Positions 22,408-33,664 are shown, counted from the first letter of the stretch. The stretch is 64,000 nt of DNA from Dactylorhiza incarnata (GCA_033032865.1 JAWHQI010000121.1:124001-188000), one strand, 5' to 3'. Notes: a model not told the origin generated them from the sequence alone. Numbers and translations are program-made.

Positions 22408-22413
22408 AAAACT

Positions 22414-24032
22414 TGATGGCGCAAATCTCACACACCACTATAGGCGGTAGCTCGACTGCGACACGAAACGGCAGTGTACCGATCGTTCAAGTAATATAAA
22501 ACGAGGAGTAATCCCCGAGTATCGAATCTCAAAGGAACACAGTAAGGTGGAGTTTATTATCGAGGAAAGACTTGATATTGAAGTCCTTTCGAGCGGATGG
22601 ATGCGGAAACGGGGATTTTTAGATTGTGGAAAATAAAGAGAAAATGCTATGACTACTCCTATGCAATGCCGCTATGCAATGCTTCGCTTGGCGGAATGGA
22701 GACTAGGCAGGCCTTGAGCGCGCTGCGTCGCAAGGGAGGATGGACGAGTAGGCAGACGGAATCGAACTATGCAGGCCTTGAGCGCGCAGCTTCGAAGGGC
22801 GAGTGGATTACACGGGCCGCGATGCCATGCTTCGGTAGGAGGATGGACAAGTAGGCTAACTGAGTGAGGGTCGTAAGCACCTCTTCAACAAGCACGCCAC
22901 TAGCAATTGCTAGTGCGGCGACGAACGTGATGGCGGGATGGAGGATGGAATGGGGCGCACCTCAAGCAACTCAAACAACAAACATTTCACATAGACATGA
23001 AATATATAGAAATACAAACTAGTTTTTAAGTGCAACTTCATCTTAATACATAGATCTAACTACATACACATCAATAAGAGAAGAATAAGGCAAGAAATCG
23101 ACCGAATCCAAAGTCTCGTTGTAGATTCACGGTTGGAATCGCCGGGTTGTCAATCCGCGTCCAAGCTCGGTCCGCAACTACGTCCGGGGTAGAGAAAGCT
23201 GTCACTACTCTCCAATGAGCCCGTCTTCTTCGTGTCACGATCTGGTAGAAGTTGCAAACTTCCTCTTGCTTGATGGTGATGGCGGCTAGGTCCTCCCTTG
23301 GAGTGCTAGGATGAAGGAGGAGGCCGTGAGGAAGCTCCGGCTCAAGATTGGTGTGAAGAATAAGCACGGAGCACCTCCATATGGTGGGCGGCGATGGAGG
23401 GGCGAAAAACCTGCGGAAGGGGCGAAAACGGCGGAGCTGGGCGGAAGAAATGCGTCGATCCCGACCTAATTCGCGAGCAGGTCAATATATAGGCGCTGGA
23501 ATAAATAGTGCGTACGGTCATTGGCGCACGACCAGTGGTCGTGCGCACTAGCATCCTGTGATCGTGCGCTTGCCTGGACGGAGCCTGCAAGGTAAGAAAA
23601 TTATAAAATACAATGTTCGCACGACCAATGGCGCACGACCAGTGGTCGTGCGCGCTATCGTAAGTGGTCGTGCGATAAGGAAGACAGAACTCAGATTTCA
23701 GGGGTTAAGTGCGCACGATCAGTGGCGCACGACCAGTGGTCGTGCACAATAGAACCAGTGATCGTGCGCTGTGTTCCTGTACAGAATTGTAACGGAAACA
23801 CCTGCACGACACCTATTCCAGCACAACCACGAATCCAGCCACTGAAAGTTGCACTTAACAATGCATAGCAACTACTAAAGGATAATAACACGAAATAACA
23901 CCGAAAATGGGCCTAGAGGTGCACTTAGCATGGAGTATCAAATATAAGTGAAAACATGTCTAAAGTGAAGTGCAAAGACTAGAAAATCGGCCTAGATGAG
24001 TCCATAAATGTGTATATATTTGGGACTCTTCA
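22414..24032 (-). repeat. R2 LTR C (5' LTR)
   Basis: 1619 bp; starts TGATGGCG on the plus strand and ends CTCTTCA, where LTRs A and B end CTCATCA. Followed by AATAC and R1 sequence. TATA near 23484-23492, palindromes 23507-23770. Confidence 0.9.
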
Positions 24033-24037
24033 AATAC
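24033..24037. repeat. Target-site duplication of R2, right copy (AATAC)
   Basis: Matches 1220-1224. R1 resumes immediately with TTCGTAAATCTAG. Confidence 0.9.
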
Positions 24038-25300
24038 TTCGTAAATCTAGAATTCATAAGAAATGGATTTAAACAAACTTGACCGTGGAGGTTCCCAAAA
24101 TATGGTTGAGTCTCTCTCGAGAGAACTACCTCCTAACCTTAGGTTGATCGATTAAGACCCCTCGGCCAGTCGAAACCACTAAGCTTGCTTTATGCGGTGA
24201 GCCCCACTATTGGATTTGACTCCAATACGGAAGATTTGTGTCACCCTCTCTCAAGGAATGCATACAACTCTTTTTATCTTTGGGTGATCTCCTCATTTGC
24301 ATGGATCTCTCGATCACTAGCATACGGTTCTTAGATCGAGAAACATATTCGCGACATATGAATTCGAAGCAATTAAATTCAAAGATAAATCGAAGTTTTC
24401 CAAAACTAAACTATGAAAAAGAGATTACAAAATAAATCTACTTAAGCATTCATTCGATCAAATGTAATAAAATTAGCTACACATGATTGAAGAAAAAGAA
24501 CATTTTATAACTATGAAAAGAGAAGTACAAGTGCGAGTAAAGTAAATCTAAGCTATGAATTGAAATTGAAAGCATAAAATAAATTTCATAAATAAAATTA
24601 CACTAATGAAATGCAGAAAAACTACTCTAAAATTGACACAATCGAAGCAAGGACTGGATCCCTTGACAATGGCAGCAGCTGGATATTTATAAGAAGAAAA
24701 TTCAGAAGTCACGCCCCTAGGTCACGCCCGTGACCAAGGGCATGTACAGAGAAAAACTTCCAAAATTACACTGGGAAGCATTCGGGAGAAAATTGTAATT
24801 TTCCTCATTACACGCCCGTGTTTACGCCCATGTCACGCCCATGACATTAGGGCGTGTACTTGGAAAAATTCTCTAGATTTATAGATAATCTTGTGCTCAT
24901 CCCGAAATATGGTGGCACGTCCCGTAACTCTTCCTGTATTGAAAGTTATGATCATTTGAAATTCTGCAACCAACATAGTCTTATTCATTGTTTTTGTAGA
25001 GTACACGACCTTGGGTCACACCCATGACTTGATTAGAATAACATTACTCGCTAGAATGATTTGCACCACAAAAATAACAAATAAGTTGGCGCTTTCGTGC
25101 GGCTTCCAAAAGGTTTACCTTATGTTGAAGCTCGATAACTTTTGCGCCCAACTGAGATATCATTATATTTTTTTTGGAAAAAGAAAATTAACAACCGTTA
25201 CTTAATAGAAATGAATAAAAAAAAACAAAAAGAGAAATGGGGGCGGAGAAAGAGAATGATAAAAGTAATAAATTTTACGCTTTCAAAATATCAACAAAAA

Positions 25301-25319
25301 TTCCCTGGCAACGGCGCCA
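25301..25319 (-). other. R1 primer-binding site (tRNA-Asp)
   Basis: TGGCGCCGTTGCCAGGGAA on the minus strand, one mismatch. Confidence 0.85.
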
Positions 25320-25893
25320 AAAACTTGATAGAGATTTTATATAGTTTTAAAAATAATTCCAACTAATATCCCGATTTAGGCAAGTGTACCTATCGAAAAT
25401 ATAGTATAGGAATGATGTCGTATTTGCCCGAGGCCTGTTGAGTAATCTTACTCACGTAAATTAATATTACTTTATCGGAAATAAAATAAAGTTTTGAAAA
25501 TAATTAAAAGAAGAGAAACATTTGATCGAGAATACTTCTTAAGTAAAATACTTCGTAAATCTAGAATTCATAAGAAATGGATTTAGACAAACTTGACCGT
25601 GGAGGTTCCCAAAATATGGTAGAGCCTCTCTCGAGAGAACTACCACCTAACCTTAGGTTGATCGATTAAGACCCCTCAGCCAGTCGAAACCACTAAGCTT
25701 ACTTTATGCGGTGAGCCCCACTATTGGATTTGACTCCAATCCGGAAGATTTGTGTCACCCTCTCTCGAGGAATGCATACAACTCTTTTTATCTTTAGGTG
25801 ATCTCCTCGTTTGCATGGATCTCTCGATCACTAGCTTACGGATCTTAGATCGAGAAACATATTCGCGACATATTAATTCGAAGCAATTAAATT

Positions 25894-25898
25894 CAAAG
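25894..25898. repeat. Target-site duplication of R3, left copy (CAAAG)
   Basis: CAAAG here and at 31275-31279 bracket R3. The empty site is visible in other R1 units (AAATTCAAAGATAAATC). Confidence 0.92.
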
Positions 25899-26070
25899 TG
25901 TACAACCCTCATATTTCCCGAGTCGGTGCGACCCGACCCGGATGAAGCCAAGATAGCAAGGGTGGCTAGGACCGACAAAATGACCGCGTGGAGACGGTCG
26001 AAACCGACCAAGGCAGAAAGAGGCCGCGGGAGAGACGGAGGAAGCACCTGCTGCCCCGGCCCCCTTTGGA

Positions 26071-26267
26071 TGAGTGGGAGAATTCCTCCCACTCACCGAC
26101 CCTTCGCGGGGGGAGTGGGAGAACTTCTCCCACTCATCCGGGCGAGTGGTAGGGGCCCTCCCACTCGTCGGTTGGGTGGGAGAGCCCTCCCACTCGTCGC
26201 CCCCTTTGGGGAGAGCGGGAGGGATCCTCCCACTCGCCAGGAGTAGGTGGGTAGGTCATTATGACCT
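26071..26267 (+). repeat. R3 U3 array of GAGTGGGAG/CTCCCACTC hairpins
   Basis: Successive inverted repeats at 26071-26095 (10-bp perfect arms TGAGTGGGAG / CTCCCACTCA), 26113-26135, 26143-26167, about 26172-26195 and 26213-26236, then AGGTCAT-T-ATGACCT at 26253-26267. The 3' LTR repeats the series at 30562-30776 with a small extra half-copy. Confidence 0.88.
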
Positions 26268-26274
26268 CCCGTGA

Positions 26275-26349
26275 GGGGGGGGGGGGGGGGGGGGGGGAGT
26301 GGACACCTCGAGTCCCACTCGCCCCCCCCCCCCCCCCCCCCCCCCCCCC
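26275..26349 (+). repeat. Poly-G (23) and poly-C (28) homopolymers in R3 LTR
   Basis: G run at 26275-26297 and C run at 26322-26349, separated by 24 bp, so they can pair as one long hairpin or form quadruplex structures. In the 3' LTR the G run is only 6 (30782-30787) and the C run 19 plus 7. Lengths may also reflect sequencing slippage. Confidence 0.8.
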
Positions 26350-26429
26350 TCATGCGTGATCGATGGAGGTCATGGTTGGACTGCGGATAGCAGGATTTTT
26401 GCTATCCGCGCTCCATTTTTGGGAAAGTC

Positions 26430-26437
26430 TATAAATA
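26430..26437 (+). promoter_or_regulatory. R3 TATA box
   Basis: TATAAATA in AAGTCTATAAATAGACC, just after the long hairpin; the 3' LTR copy is at 30919-30926. Confidence 0.6.
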
Positions 26438-26786
26438 GACCCCCATGGGCACCTTGGGAAGGGTTGGTCACTACCCCCTCCCTCGCGTGTGAGCAAGCAC
26501 TACCCCTCCCCTCCCCTGTCATTGAAGGTGGACGGTGAGGTGATCCTTAGTGCCCTCCAAGGTGCCCAGGATCAGCATTGGCTTGGGAGGGGAAGTTCCG
26601 AGTGAGCTTCTAGGTATGTGGTGGGACCTCCGCGCTGCAGCTTAAGGGGTCCATTTGTGGATTCAAGTGTTTATCAAGTCCAAGTCTTTCAGTTCCTAGT
26701 GACCGGTCAAGGGTCTAGGCTTAGGTCAAGTAAGGGTTAGTCGCAATCCCCTTTCGAACGCTGAGACCGGGAAACTGGTTTCAACA

Positions 26787-27109
26787 TTCTGGTGCGGTGA
26801 GCGTGGAAGCGACTAGTTCGGAAAGCTCTGAGCCATGTCTCATGGCTGGAAGCGACGAGTTGGGAGACTCGCCTCCGGCATGCGAGTATGTAAAGAAGGG
26901 AGACGTCGATGAGTTCAGCAAATGGATCCTGGAGCTCCTGCAGGTCGCATCCTTCACTCGCGGCGAATGCTCGACACCACCTGCAGGGAGGCGATAAGAA
27001 CGCCCCCGTCCGGCAATGGGGGAGTAACTTCACCTGAAAGGGCCAAGAAGGAGTTGCAGAGATAGAAGAAGTGGCGAAGAAGATGACCAAGGAGCGTGCG
27101 GCCAAGTCA
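26787..27109 (+). other. R3 unique internal region with short ORF
   Basis: Starts with the presumed primer site. A 66-residue ORF (26797-26997) is Ser/Glu-rich at its start and matches no domain I know; a gag remnant is possible by position only. Confidence 0.35.
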
Positions 27110-27290
27110 AGTGCCCAGGAAGGGCGAGATGTAAGTGAAGTGCCCAGGAAGGGCGAGATGTAAGTGAAGTGCCCAGGAAGGGCGAGATGTAAGTGAAGTG
27201 CCCAGGAAGGGCGAGATGTAAGTGAAGTGCCCAGGAAGGGCGAGATGTAAGTGAAGTTCCCACGAAGGGCGAGGTGTAATAAAGTGCCCT
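27110..27290 (+). repeat. 29-bp tandem repeat
   Basis: About six copies of a unit like GTGCCCAGGAAGGGCGAGAT plus GTAAGTGAA; the middle copies are identical, the last ones diverge. Confidence 0.92.
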
Positions 27291-27530
27291 GCAAGGGCAT
27301 AAGGTAGTGAAGTTGTAATAGACGAACTAGGAATGAAAAAGGGTTCTGGGATAATACCCCGATCTAAGATCCCTGACTGGAGATCCCCCGCCGGGCTCAG
27401 TCATGCCGGTAGATGGGGGACTCGTCAGGTCGACTCGCGGTCCAACAACCGATTGGGAAGGCGTTGAGCTCCTCTGCCTCCAGGTGAAGGTAAGCACCAA
27501 GGACGCGGATGGGTACTTCCACCTCCAATC
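27291..27530 (+). other. R3 spacer between repeat arrays
   Basis: 240 bp of unique GC-rich sequence with no ORF or repeat I can support. Confidence 0.5.
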
Positions 27531-28510
27531 GATAAAGGGACTAGGAGTGCGTTGAGTCCCTCCACCCCGGTTGAGCTAAGACTCCCAGGACCTGGATGGG
27601 CACTACCACCTCCAGTTAGATCAGGAGTGCGCTGAGTCCCTCCACCCCGGTTCAGCTAAGACTCCCAGGACTTGGATGGGTACTTCCACCTCCAATCGGT
27701 AAAGGAACTAGGAGTGCGTTGAGTCCCTCCACCCCGATTGAGCTAAGACTCCCAGAACCTGGATGGGTACTACCACCTCCAGTTAGATCAGGAGTGCATT
27801 GAGTCCCTCCACCCCGGTTGAGCTAAGACTCCCAGGACCTGGATGGGTACTACCACCTCCAGTTAGATCAAGAGTGCGTTGAGTCCCTCCACCACGGTTG
27901 AGCTAAGACTCCCAGGACCTGGATGGGCACTACCACCTCCAGTTAGATCAGGAGTGCGTTGAGTCCCTCCACCCCGGTTGAGCTAAGACTCCCAGGACCT
28001 GGATGGGCACTACCACCTCCAGTTAGATCACGAGTGCGTTGAGTCCCTCCACCCCGGTTGAGCTAAGACTCCCAGGATATGGATGGGCACTACCACCTCC
28101 AGTTAGATCAGGAGTGCGTTGAGTCCCTCCACCCCGGTTGAGCTAAGACTCCCAGGACCTGGATGGGCACTACCACCTCCAGTTAGATCAGGAGTGCGTT
28201 GTGTCCCTCCACCCCGGTTGAGCTAAGACTCCCAGGACCTGGATGGGTACTACCACCTACAGTTAGATCAGGAGTGCGTTGAGTCCCTCCACCCCGATTG
28301 AGCTAAGACTCCTAGGACCTGGATGGGCACTACCACCTCCAGTTAGATCAGGAGTGCGTTGAGTCCCTCCACCCCGGTTGAGCTAAGACTCCCAGGACCT
28401 GGATGGGTACTACCACCTCCAATTAGATCAGGAGTGCGTTGAGTCCCTCCACCCCGGTTGAGCTAAGACTCCCAGGACCTGGATTGGTACTACCACCTAC
28501 AGTTAGATTA
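27531..28510 (+). repeat. 80-bp tandem repeat, about 12 copies
   Basis: Unit recognisable by GAGTGCGTTGAGTCCCTCC ... GAGCTAAGACTCCCAGGACC ... CCACCTCCAGTTAGATCA. First and last copies are diverged (the first has AATCGATAAAGGGACTAG in place of the GTTAGATCA segment), which is common at array edges. Confidence 0.93.
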
Positions 28511-30240
28511 GGAAGGTGTTGAGCTTTCTCCACCTCCAGTTGGGCTCGGCCCATAGGAGGGTTCTTAAGTGGAGAAAGGTTTTCTCCCACCTCAGGTCGA
28601 GCTCGGCTCGACTAGAGGTGCTGAGTTTCTCCTCCACCTCAGGTCGAGGTTAATCCGACCCAAGGTGTTGAGCTTTCTCCACCTCCAGATGGGCTCGGAC
28701 CATAGGTGGCTTCTTAAGTGGAGAAAGGTTTTCCTCCCACCTTAGGTCGAGCTCGGCTCGACTAGAGGTGCTGAGTTTCTCCTCCACCTCAGGTCGAGGT
28801 TAATCCGACCCAAGGTGTTGAGCTTTCTCCACCTCCAGTTGGGCTCGGCCCATAGGAGGGTTCTTAAGTGGAGAAAGGTTTTCCTCCCACCTCAGGTCGA
28901 GCTCGGCTCGACTAGAGGTGCTGAGTTTTTCCTCCACCTCAGGTCGAGGTTAATCCGACCCAAGGTGTTGAGTTTTCTCCACCTCCAGTTGGGCTCGGCT
29001 CATAGGAGGGTTCTTAAGTGGAGAAAGGTTTTCCTCCCACCTTAGGTCGAGCTCGGCTCGACTAGAGGTGCTGAGTTTCTCCTCCACCCCAGGTCGAGGT
29101 TAATCCGACCCAAGGTGTTGAGTTTTCTCCACCTCTAGTTGGGCTCGGCCCATAGGAGGGTTCTTAAGTGGAGAAAGGTTTTCCTCCCACCTCAGGTCGA
29201 GCTCGACTCGACTAGAGGTGCTGAGTTTCTCCTCCACCTCAGGTCGAGGTTTATCCGACCCAAGGTGTTGAGTTTTCTCCACCTCCAGTTGGGCTCGGCC
29301 CATAGGAGGGTTCTTAAGTGGAGAAAGGTTTTCCTCCCACCTCAGGTCGAGCTCGGCTCGACTAGAGGTGCTGAGTTTCTCCTCCACCTCAGGTCGAGGT
29401 TAATCCGACCCAAGGTGTTGAGCTTTCTCCACCACCAATTGGGCTCGGCCCATCGGAAGGTTCTTAAGTGGAGAATGGTTTTCCTCCCACCTCAGGTCGA
29501 GCTCGGCTCGACTAGAGGTGCTGAGTTTCTCCTCCACCTCAGGTCGAGGTTAATCTGACCCAAGGTGTTAAGCTTTCTCCACCTCCAGTCGGGCTCGGCC
29601 CATAGGAGGGTTCTTAAGTGGAGAAAGGTTTTCCTCCCACCTCAGGTCGAGCTCGGCTCGACTAGAGGTGCTGAGTTTCTCCTCCACCTCAGGTCGAGGT
29701 TTAATCCAACCCATGGTGTTGAGTTTTCTCCACCTCCAGTTGGGCTCGGCCCATAGGAGGGTTCTTAAGTGGAGAAAGGTTTTCCTCCCACCTCAGGTCG
29801 AGCTTGGCTCGACTAGAGGTGCTGAGTTTCTCCTCCACCTCAGGTCGAGGTTAATCCGACCGAAGGTGTTGAGCTTTCTCCACCTCCAGATGGGCTCGGA
29901 CCATATGTGGGTTCTTAAGTGGAGAAAGGTTTTCCTCCCACCTCAGGTTAAGCTCGGCTCGACTAGAGGTGCTGAGTTTCTCCTCCACCTCAGGTCGAGG
30001 TTAATCCGACCCAAGGTGTTGAGCTTTCTCCACCTCCAGTCGGGCTCGGCCCATAGGAGGGTTCTTAAGTGGAGAAAGGTTTTCCTCCCACCTCAGGTCG
30101 AGCTCGGCTCGACTAGAGGTGCTGAGTTTCTCCTCCACCCCAGGTCGAGGTTAATCCGACCCAAGGTGTTGAGCTTTCTCCACCTCCAGTTGGGCTCGGC
30201 CCATAGGAGGGTTCTTTAGTCGAGAAAGGTTCACCTTCCA
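28511..30240 (+). repeat. 150-bp tandem repeat, about 11.5 copies
   Basis: Unit contains TTCTTAAGTGGAGAAAGG, then CCCACCTCAGGTCGAGCTCG, GCTCGACTAGAGGTGCTGAG and a second CCACCTCAGGTCGAGG. The period is 149-151 bp, so reading frames stay open across copies and give long artefactual ORFs on both strands. The CCACCTCAGGTCGAG word occurs twice per unit, hinting that the unit itself arose by internal duplication. Confidence 0.94.
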
Positions 30241-30375
30241 TCTCAAGTCAGGATCAACCGAAAAGCTCGGCAGGGATGTCCCGTTGGGAGATCTTTTCGT
30301 GGATTCCCTTGAGGTCCCACCTACTCGTCAAATAGGTGGGTTGGACTTTCTTTCCGAGCTTGGAACAAGCTCACA

Positions 30376-30389
30376 AAGAGCGGGGATTG
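30376..30389 (+). other. R3 polypurine tract
   Basis: AAAGAGCGGGGATTG immediately before the 3' LTR. Confidence 0.7.
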
Positions 30390-31274
30390 TGTACAACCCT
30401 CATATTTCCCGAGTTGGTGCGACCAGACCCGGTTGAAGCCAAGATAGCAAGGGTGGCCAGGACGGACAAAACGACCGCGTGGAGACGGTCGAAACCGACC
30501 AAGGCAGAAAGAGGCCGCGGGAGAGACGGAGGAAGCACCTGCTGCCCCGGCCCCCTTTGGATGAGTGGGAGGATTCCTCCCACTCACCGACCCTTCGCGG
30601 GGGGAGTGGGAGAACTTCTCCCACTCATCCGGGCGAGTGGGAGCAGCGGCGAGTGGGAGGGGACCTCCCACTCGTCGGTTGGGTGGGAGAGCCCTCCCAC
30701 TCGTCGCCCCCTTTGGGGTGAGTGGGATGGATCCTCCCACTCGCCCGGTGTAGGTGGGTGGGTCATTATGACCTCCCGTTAGGGGGGAGTGGACACCTCG
30801 AGTCCCACTCACCCCCCCCCCCCCCCCCCCACCCCCCCTCATGCGTGATCGATGGCGGTCATGGTTGGACTGCGGATAGCAGGATTTTTGCTATCCGCAG
30901 TCCATTTTTGGGAAAGTCTATAAATAGACCCCCATTGGCACCTTGGGAAGGGTTGGTCACTACCCCCTCCCTCGCGTGTGAATAAGCACTACCCCTACCC
31001 TCCCCTGTCATTGAAGGTGGACGATGAGGTGATCCTTAGTGCCCTCCAAGGTGCCCAGGCTCAGCATTGGCTTGGGAGGGGAAGTTCCGAGTGAGCTTCT
31101 GGGTATGTGGTGGGACCTCCGCGCTGCAGCTTAAGGGGTCCATTTGTGGATTCAAGTGTTTATCAAGTCCAAGTCTTTCAGTTCCTAGTGACCGATCAAG
31201 GGTCTAGGCTTAGGTCAAGTAAGGGTTAGTCGCAACCCCCTTTCGAACGCTGAGACGGGAAACTGGTTTCAACA
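30390..31274 (+). repeat. R3 3' LTR
   Basis: 885 bp, matching the 5' LTR. A perfect 15-bp stem with 7-nt loop lies at 30867-30903 (arms GGACTGCGGATAGCA / TGCTATCCGCAGTCC), 15 bp before the TATA at 30919; in the 5' LTR one arm has mutated. Confidence 0.92.
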
Positions 31275-31279
31275 CAAAG
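31275..31279. repeat. Target-site duplication of R3, right copy (CAAAG)
   Basis: See 25894-25898. Confidence 0.92.
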
Positions 31280-31841
31280 ATAAATCGAAGTTTTCCAAAA
31301 CTAAACTATGAAAAAGAGATTACAAAATAAATCTACTTAAGAATTCATCCGATCAAATGTAATAAAATTAGAAACTCATGATTGAAGAAAAAGAACATTT
31401 TATAATTATGAAAAGAGAAGTACAACTGCGAGTAAAGTAAATCTAAGCTATGAATTGGAATTGCAAAGCATAAAATAAATTTCATAAATAAAATTACACT
31501 AATGAAATGCAGAAAAACTACTCTAAAATTGACCCAATTGAAGCAAGGTCTGGATCACTTGACAATGGCAGCACCTGGGAATTTATAAGAAGAAAATTCA
31601 GAAGTCACGCCCCTAGGTCACGCCCGCGACCTAGGGCGTGTACAGAGAAAAACTTCCAAAATTACACTAGAAGCATTCGGGAGAAAATTGTAATTTTCCT
31701 CAGTACACGCCCGTGTTCACGCCCATGTCATGCCCATGACATTAGATAATCTCGTGCTCGTCCCGAAATGTGGTGGCACGTCCCGTAACTCTTCTTGGTT
31801 TGAAAGTTATGATCATTTAAAATTCTGCAACCAGCATAGTC

Positions 31842-32054
31842 TTATTCATTGTTTTTGTAGAGTACCCGACCTTGGGTCACACCCATGACTTGATTAGAAT
31901 AACATTCCTCGCTAGAATGATTTGCACCTAAAAAAAAACAAATAATTTGGCGCTTTCGTGCGGCTTCCAAAAGGTTTACCTTATGTTGAAGCTCGGCAAC
32001 TTTTGCGGCCAACTGAGTTATCATTATATTTTTTTGGAAAAAGAAAATTAACAA
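31842..32054 (-). pseudogene. R1 gag fragment
   Basis: 70 residues; same protein as at 654-836. The second knuckle Cys is replaced (CFFLGANHSSEEC), so zinc binding is probably lost. Confidence 0.5.
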
Positions 32055-32160
32055 CCGTTACTTAATAGAAAGGAATTAAAAAAAACAAAAAGAGAAATGG
32101 GGGCGGAGAAAGAGAATGATAAAAGTAATAAAATTTACGCTTTCAAAATATCAACAAAAA

Positions 32161-32179
32161 TTCCTAGGCAACGGCGCCA
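32161..32179 (-). other. R1 primer-binding site
   Basis: TGGCGCCGTTGCCTAGGAA on the minus strand; two differences from the canonical site, near its distal end. Confidence 0.82.
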
Positions 32180-33326
32180 AAAACTTGATAGAGATTTTAT
32201 ATAGTTTTAAAAATAATTCCAACTAACATCCCGATTATAGGAATGATGTCGTATTTGCCCGAAGCCTGTTGAGTAATCTTACTCACGTAAATTAATATTA
32301 CTTTATCGGATATAAAATAAAGTTTTGAAAATAATTAAAAGAAGAGAAACATTTGATCGAGAATACTTCTTAAGTAAAATTCTTCGTAAATCTAGAATTC
32401 ATAAGAAATAGATTTAGACAAACTTGACCGTGGAGGTTCCCAAAATAATGTAGAGCCTCTCTCGAGAGAACTACCACCTAACCTTAGGTTGATCGATTAA
32501 GACCCCTCAGCCAGTCGAAACCACTAAGCTTGCTTTATGCGGTGAGCCCCACTATTGGATTTGACTCCAATCCGGAAGATTTGTGTCACCCTCTCTCGAG
32601 GAATGCATACAACTCTTTTTATCTTTGGGTGATCTCCTCATTTGCATGGATCTCTCGATCGCTAGCATACGGATCTTAGATCGAGAAACATATTCGCGAC
32701 ATATGAATTCGAATCAATTAAATTCAAGTATAAATCGAAGTTTTCCAAAACTAAACTAGGAAAAAGAGATTACAAAATAAATCTACTTAAGAATTCATCC
32801 GATCAAATGTAATAAAATTAGCTACTCATGATTGAAGAAAAAAAACATTTTATAACTATGAAAAGAGAAGTACAAGTGCGAGTAAAGTAAATCTAAGCTA
32901 TGAATTGGAATTGCAAAGCATAAAATAAATTTCATAAATAAAATCACACTAATGAAATGCAGAAAAACTACTATAAAATTGACCCAATCGAAGCAAGGAC
33001 TGGATCCTTTGACAATGGCAGCAACTGAGAATTTATAAGAAGAAAATTCAGAAGTCACGCCTCTAGGTCACGCCCGTGACCTAGGGCGTGTACAGAGAAA
33101 AACTTCCAAAATTACACTGGGAAGCATTCGGGAGAAAATTGTAATTTTCCTCAATACACGCCCGTGTTCACGCCCATGTCACGCCCGTGATATGAGGGCG
33201 TTTACTTGAGAAAGTTTTCCAGATTTGTAGATAATCTTGTGCTCGTCCCGAAATGTGGTGGCACTTCCCGTAACTCTTCATGGATTGAAAGTTATGATCA
33301 TTTGAAATTCTGCAACCAGCATAGTC

Positions 33327-33539
33327 TTATTCATTGTTTTTGGAGAGTACACGACCTTGGGTCACACCCATGACTTGATTAGAATAACATTTCTCGCTAG
33401 AATGATTTGCACCATAAAAATAACAAATAAGTTGGCGCTTTCGTGCGGCTTCCAAAAGGTTTACCTTATGTTGAAGCTTGACAACTTTTGCGGCCAACTG
33501 AGATATCATTATATTTTTTTTGAAAAAAAAAATTAACAA
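33327..33539 (-). pseudogene. R1 gag fragment
   Basis: 70 residues; the second knuckle Cys is Tyr (CYFYGANHSSEKC). Confidence 0.5.
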
Positions 33540-33645
33540 CCATTACTTAATAGAAAGGAATTAAAAAAAACAAAAAAAGAAATGGGGGCGGAGAAAGAGA
33601 ATGATAAAAGAAATAAAATTTACGCTTTCAAAATATTAACAAAAA

Positions 33646-33664
33646 TTCCCCGGCAACGGCGCCA
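33646..33664 (-). other. R1 primer-binding site
   Basis: Perfect TGGCGCCGTTGCCGGGGAA on the minus strand. Confidence 0.88.

Larger units (their letters stand above)
21104..22413 (-). other. R2 internal region copy B, right part
   Basis: Continuation of the R2 internal region after the copia insertion, matching 4687-6002. Contains the gag-like pseudogene and a tRNA-Asp primer site. Confidence 0.88.
1225..24032 (-). mobile_element. R2: three-LTR gag-only retrotransposon composite
   Basis: The order is LTR (1225-2842), internal region (2843-6002), LTR (6003-7606), internal region (7607-9482 plus 21099-22413, split by the copia element), LTR (22414-24032). The whole is flanked by one AATAC target duplication. 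Orientation is minus, from two tRNA-Asp primer sites and from polypurine tracts bordering the LTRs. LTR ends are TGATG...CATCA. The only coding potential is a gag-like ORF with two zinc knuckles; no protease, integrase, RT or RNase H was seen. This fits a non-autonomous gag-only LTR element that gained an extra LTR and internal region by unequal recombination after insertion. Confidence 0.88.
24038..25898 (-). mobile_element. R1 array, continued
   Basis: Direct continuation of the R1 sequence broken at 1224. It contains most of one unit with its palindrome cluster (24710-24860), a degraded gag scrap (about 24990-25200) and a primer site at 25301-25319, and stops at the R3 insertion. With R2 removed, this primer site lies about 1.51 kb from that at 974. 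Confidence 0.85.
25899..26786 (+). repeat. R3 5' LTR
   Basis: Contains five GTGGGAG/CTCCCAC hairpins (26071-26236), a poly-G/poly-C pair (26275-26349), a long hairpin (about 26380-26416), then TATAAATA at 26430-26437. Confidence 0.92.
25899..31274 (+). mobile_element. R3: non-autonomous LTR element built of tandem repeats
   Basis: 5.4 kb, LTRs of 888 and 885 bp (TGTACAACCC...GTTTCAACA), CAAAG target duplications and a purine-rich tract before the 3' LTR. The 3.6-kb interior has no gag-pol; it consists of a short unique part and three successive tandem arrays (29, 80 and 150 bp). Variable tandem repeats near the 3' end are known from Tat/Ogre-lineage gypsy elements, which makes that lineage the best guess. 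The sequence after the 5' LTR (TTCTGGTGCGGTGAGCG) does not match a tRNA end I recognise. Confidence 0.88.

Noticed and set aside
26071..26267. CRISPR-like spaced palindromic repeats
   Set aside because: Spacers are not of constant length, repeats are imperfect, and the context is a eukaryotic LTR. The same applies to the arrays at 2318-2580, 9621-9899 and 43630-43880.
26299..26538. Plus-strand ORF with a poly-Pro stretch (and mirror ORF with poly-Gly at 26093-26353)
   Set aside because: Produced by the poly-C and poly-G runs in the R3 LTR.
26737..27300. Minus-strand ORF of 187 residues with repeated LHLALPGHFTYISPFLG
   Set aside because: Translation of the 29-bp repeat on the non-sense strand of R3; no protein family.
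28815..30219. Long plus-strand ORFs (up to 183 residues) and minus-strand counterparts
   Set aside because: They are artefacts of the 150-bp tandem repeat, whose period is a multiple of three and leaves frames open on both strands.
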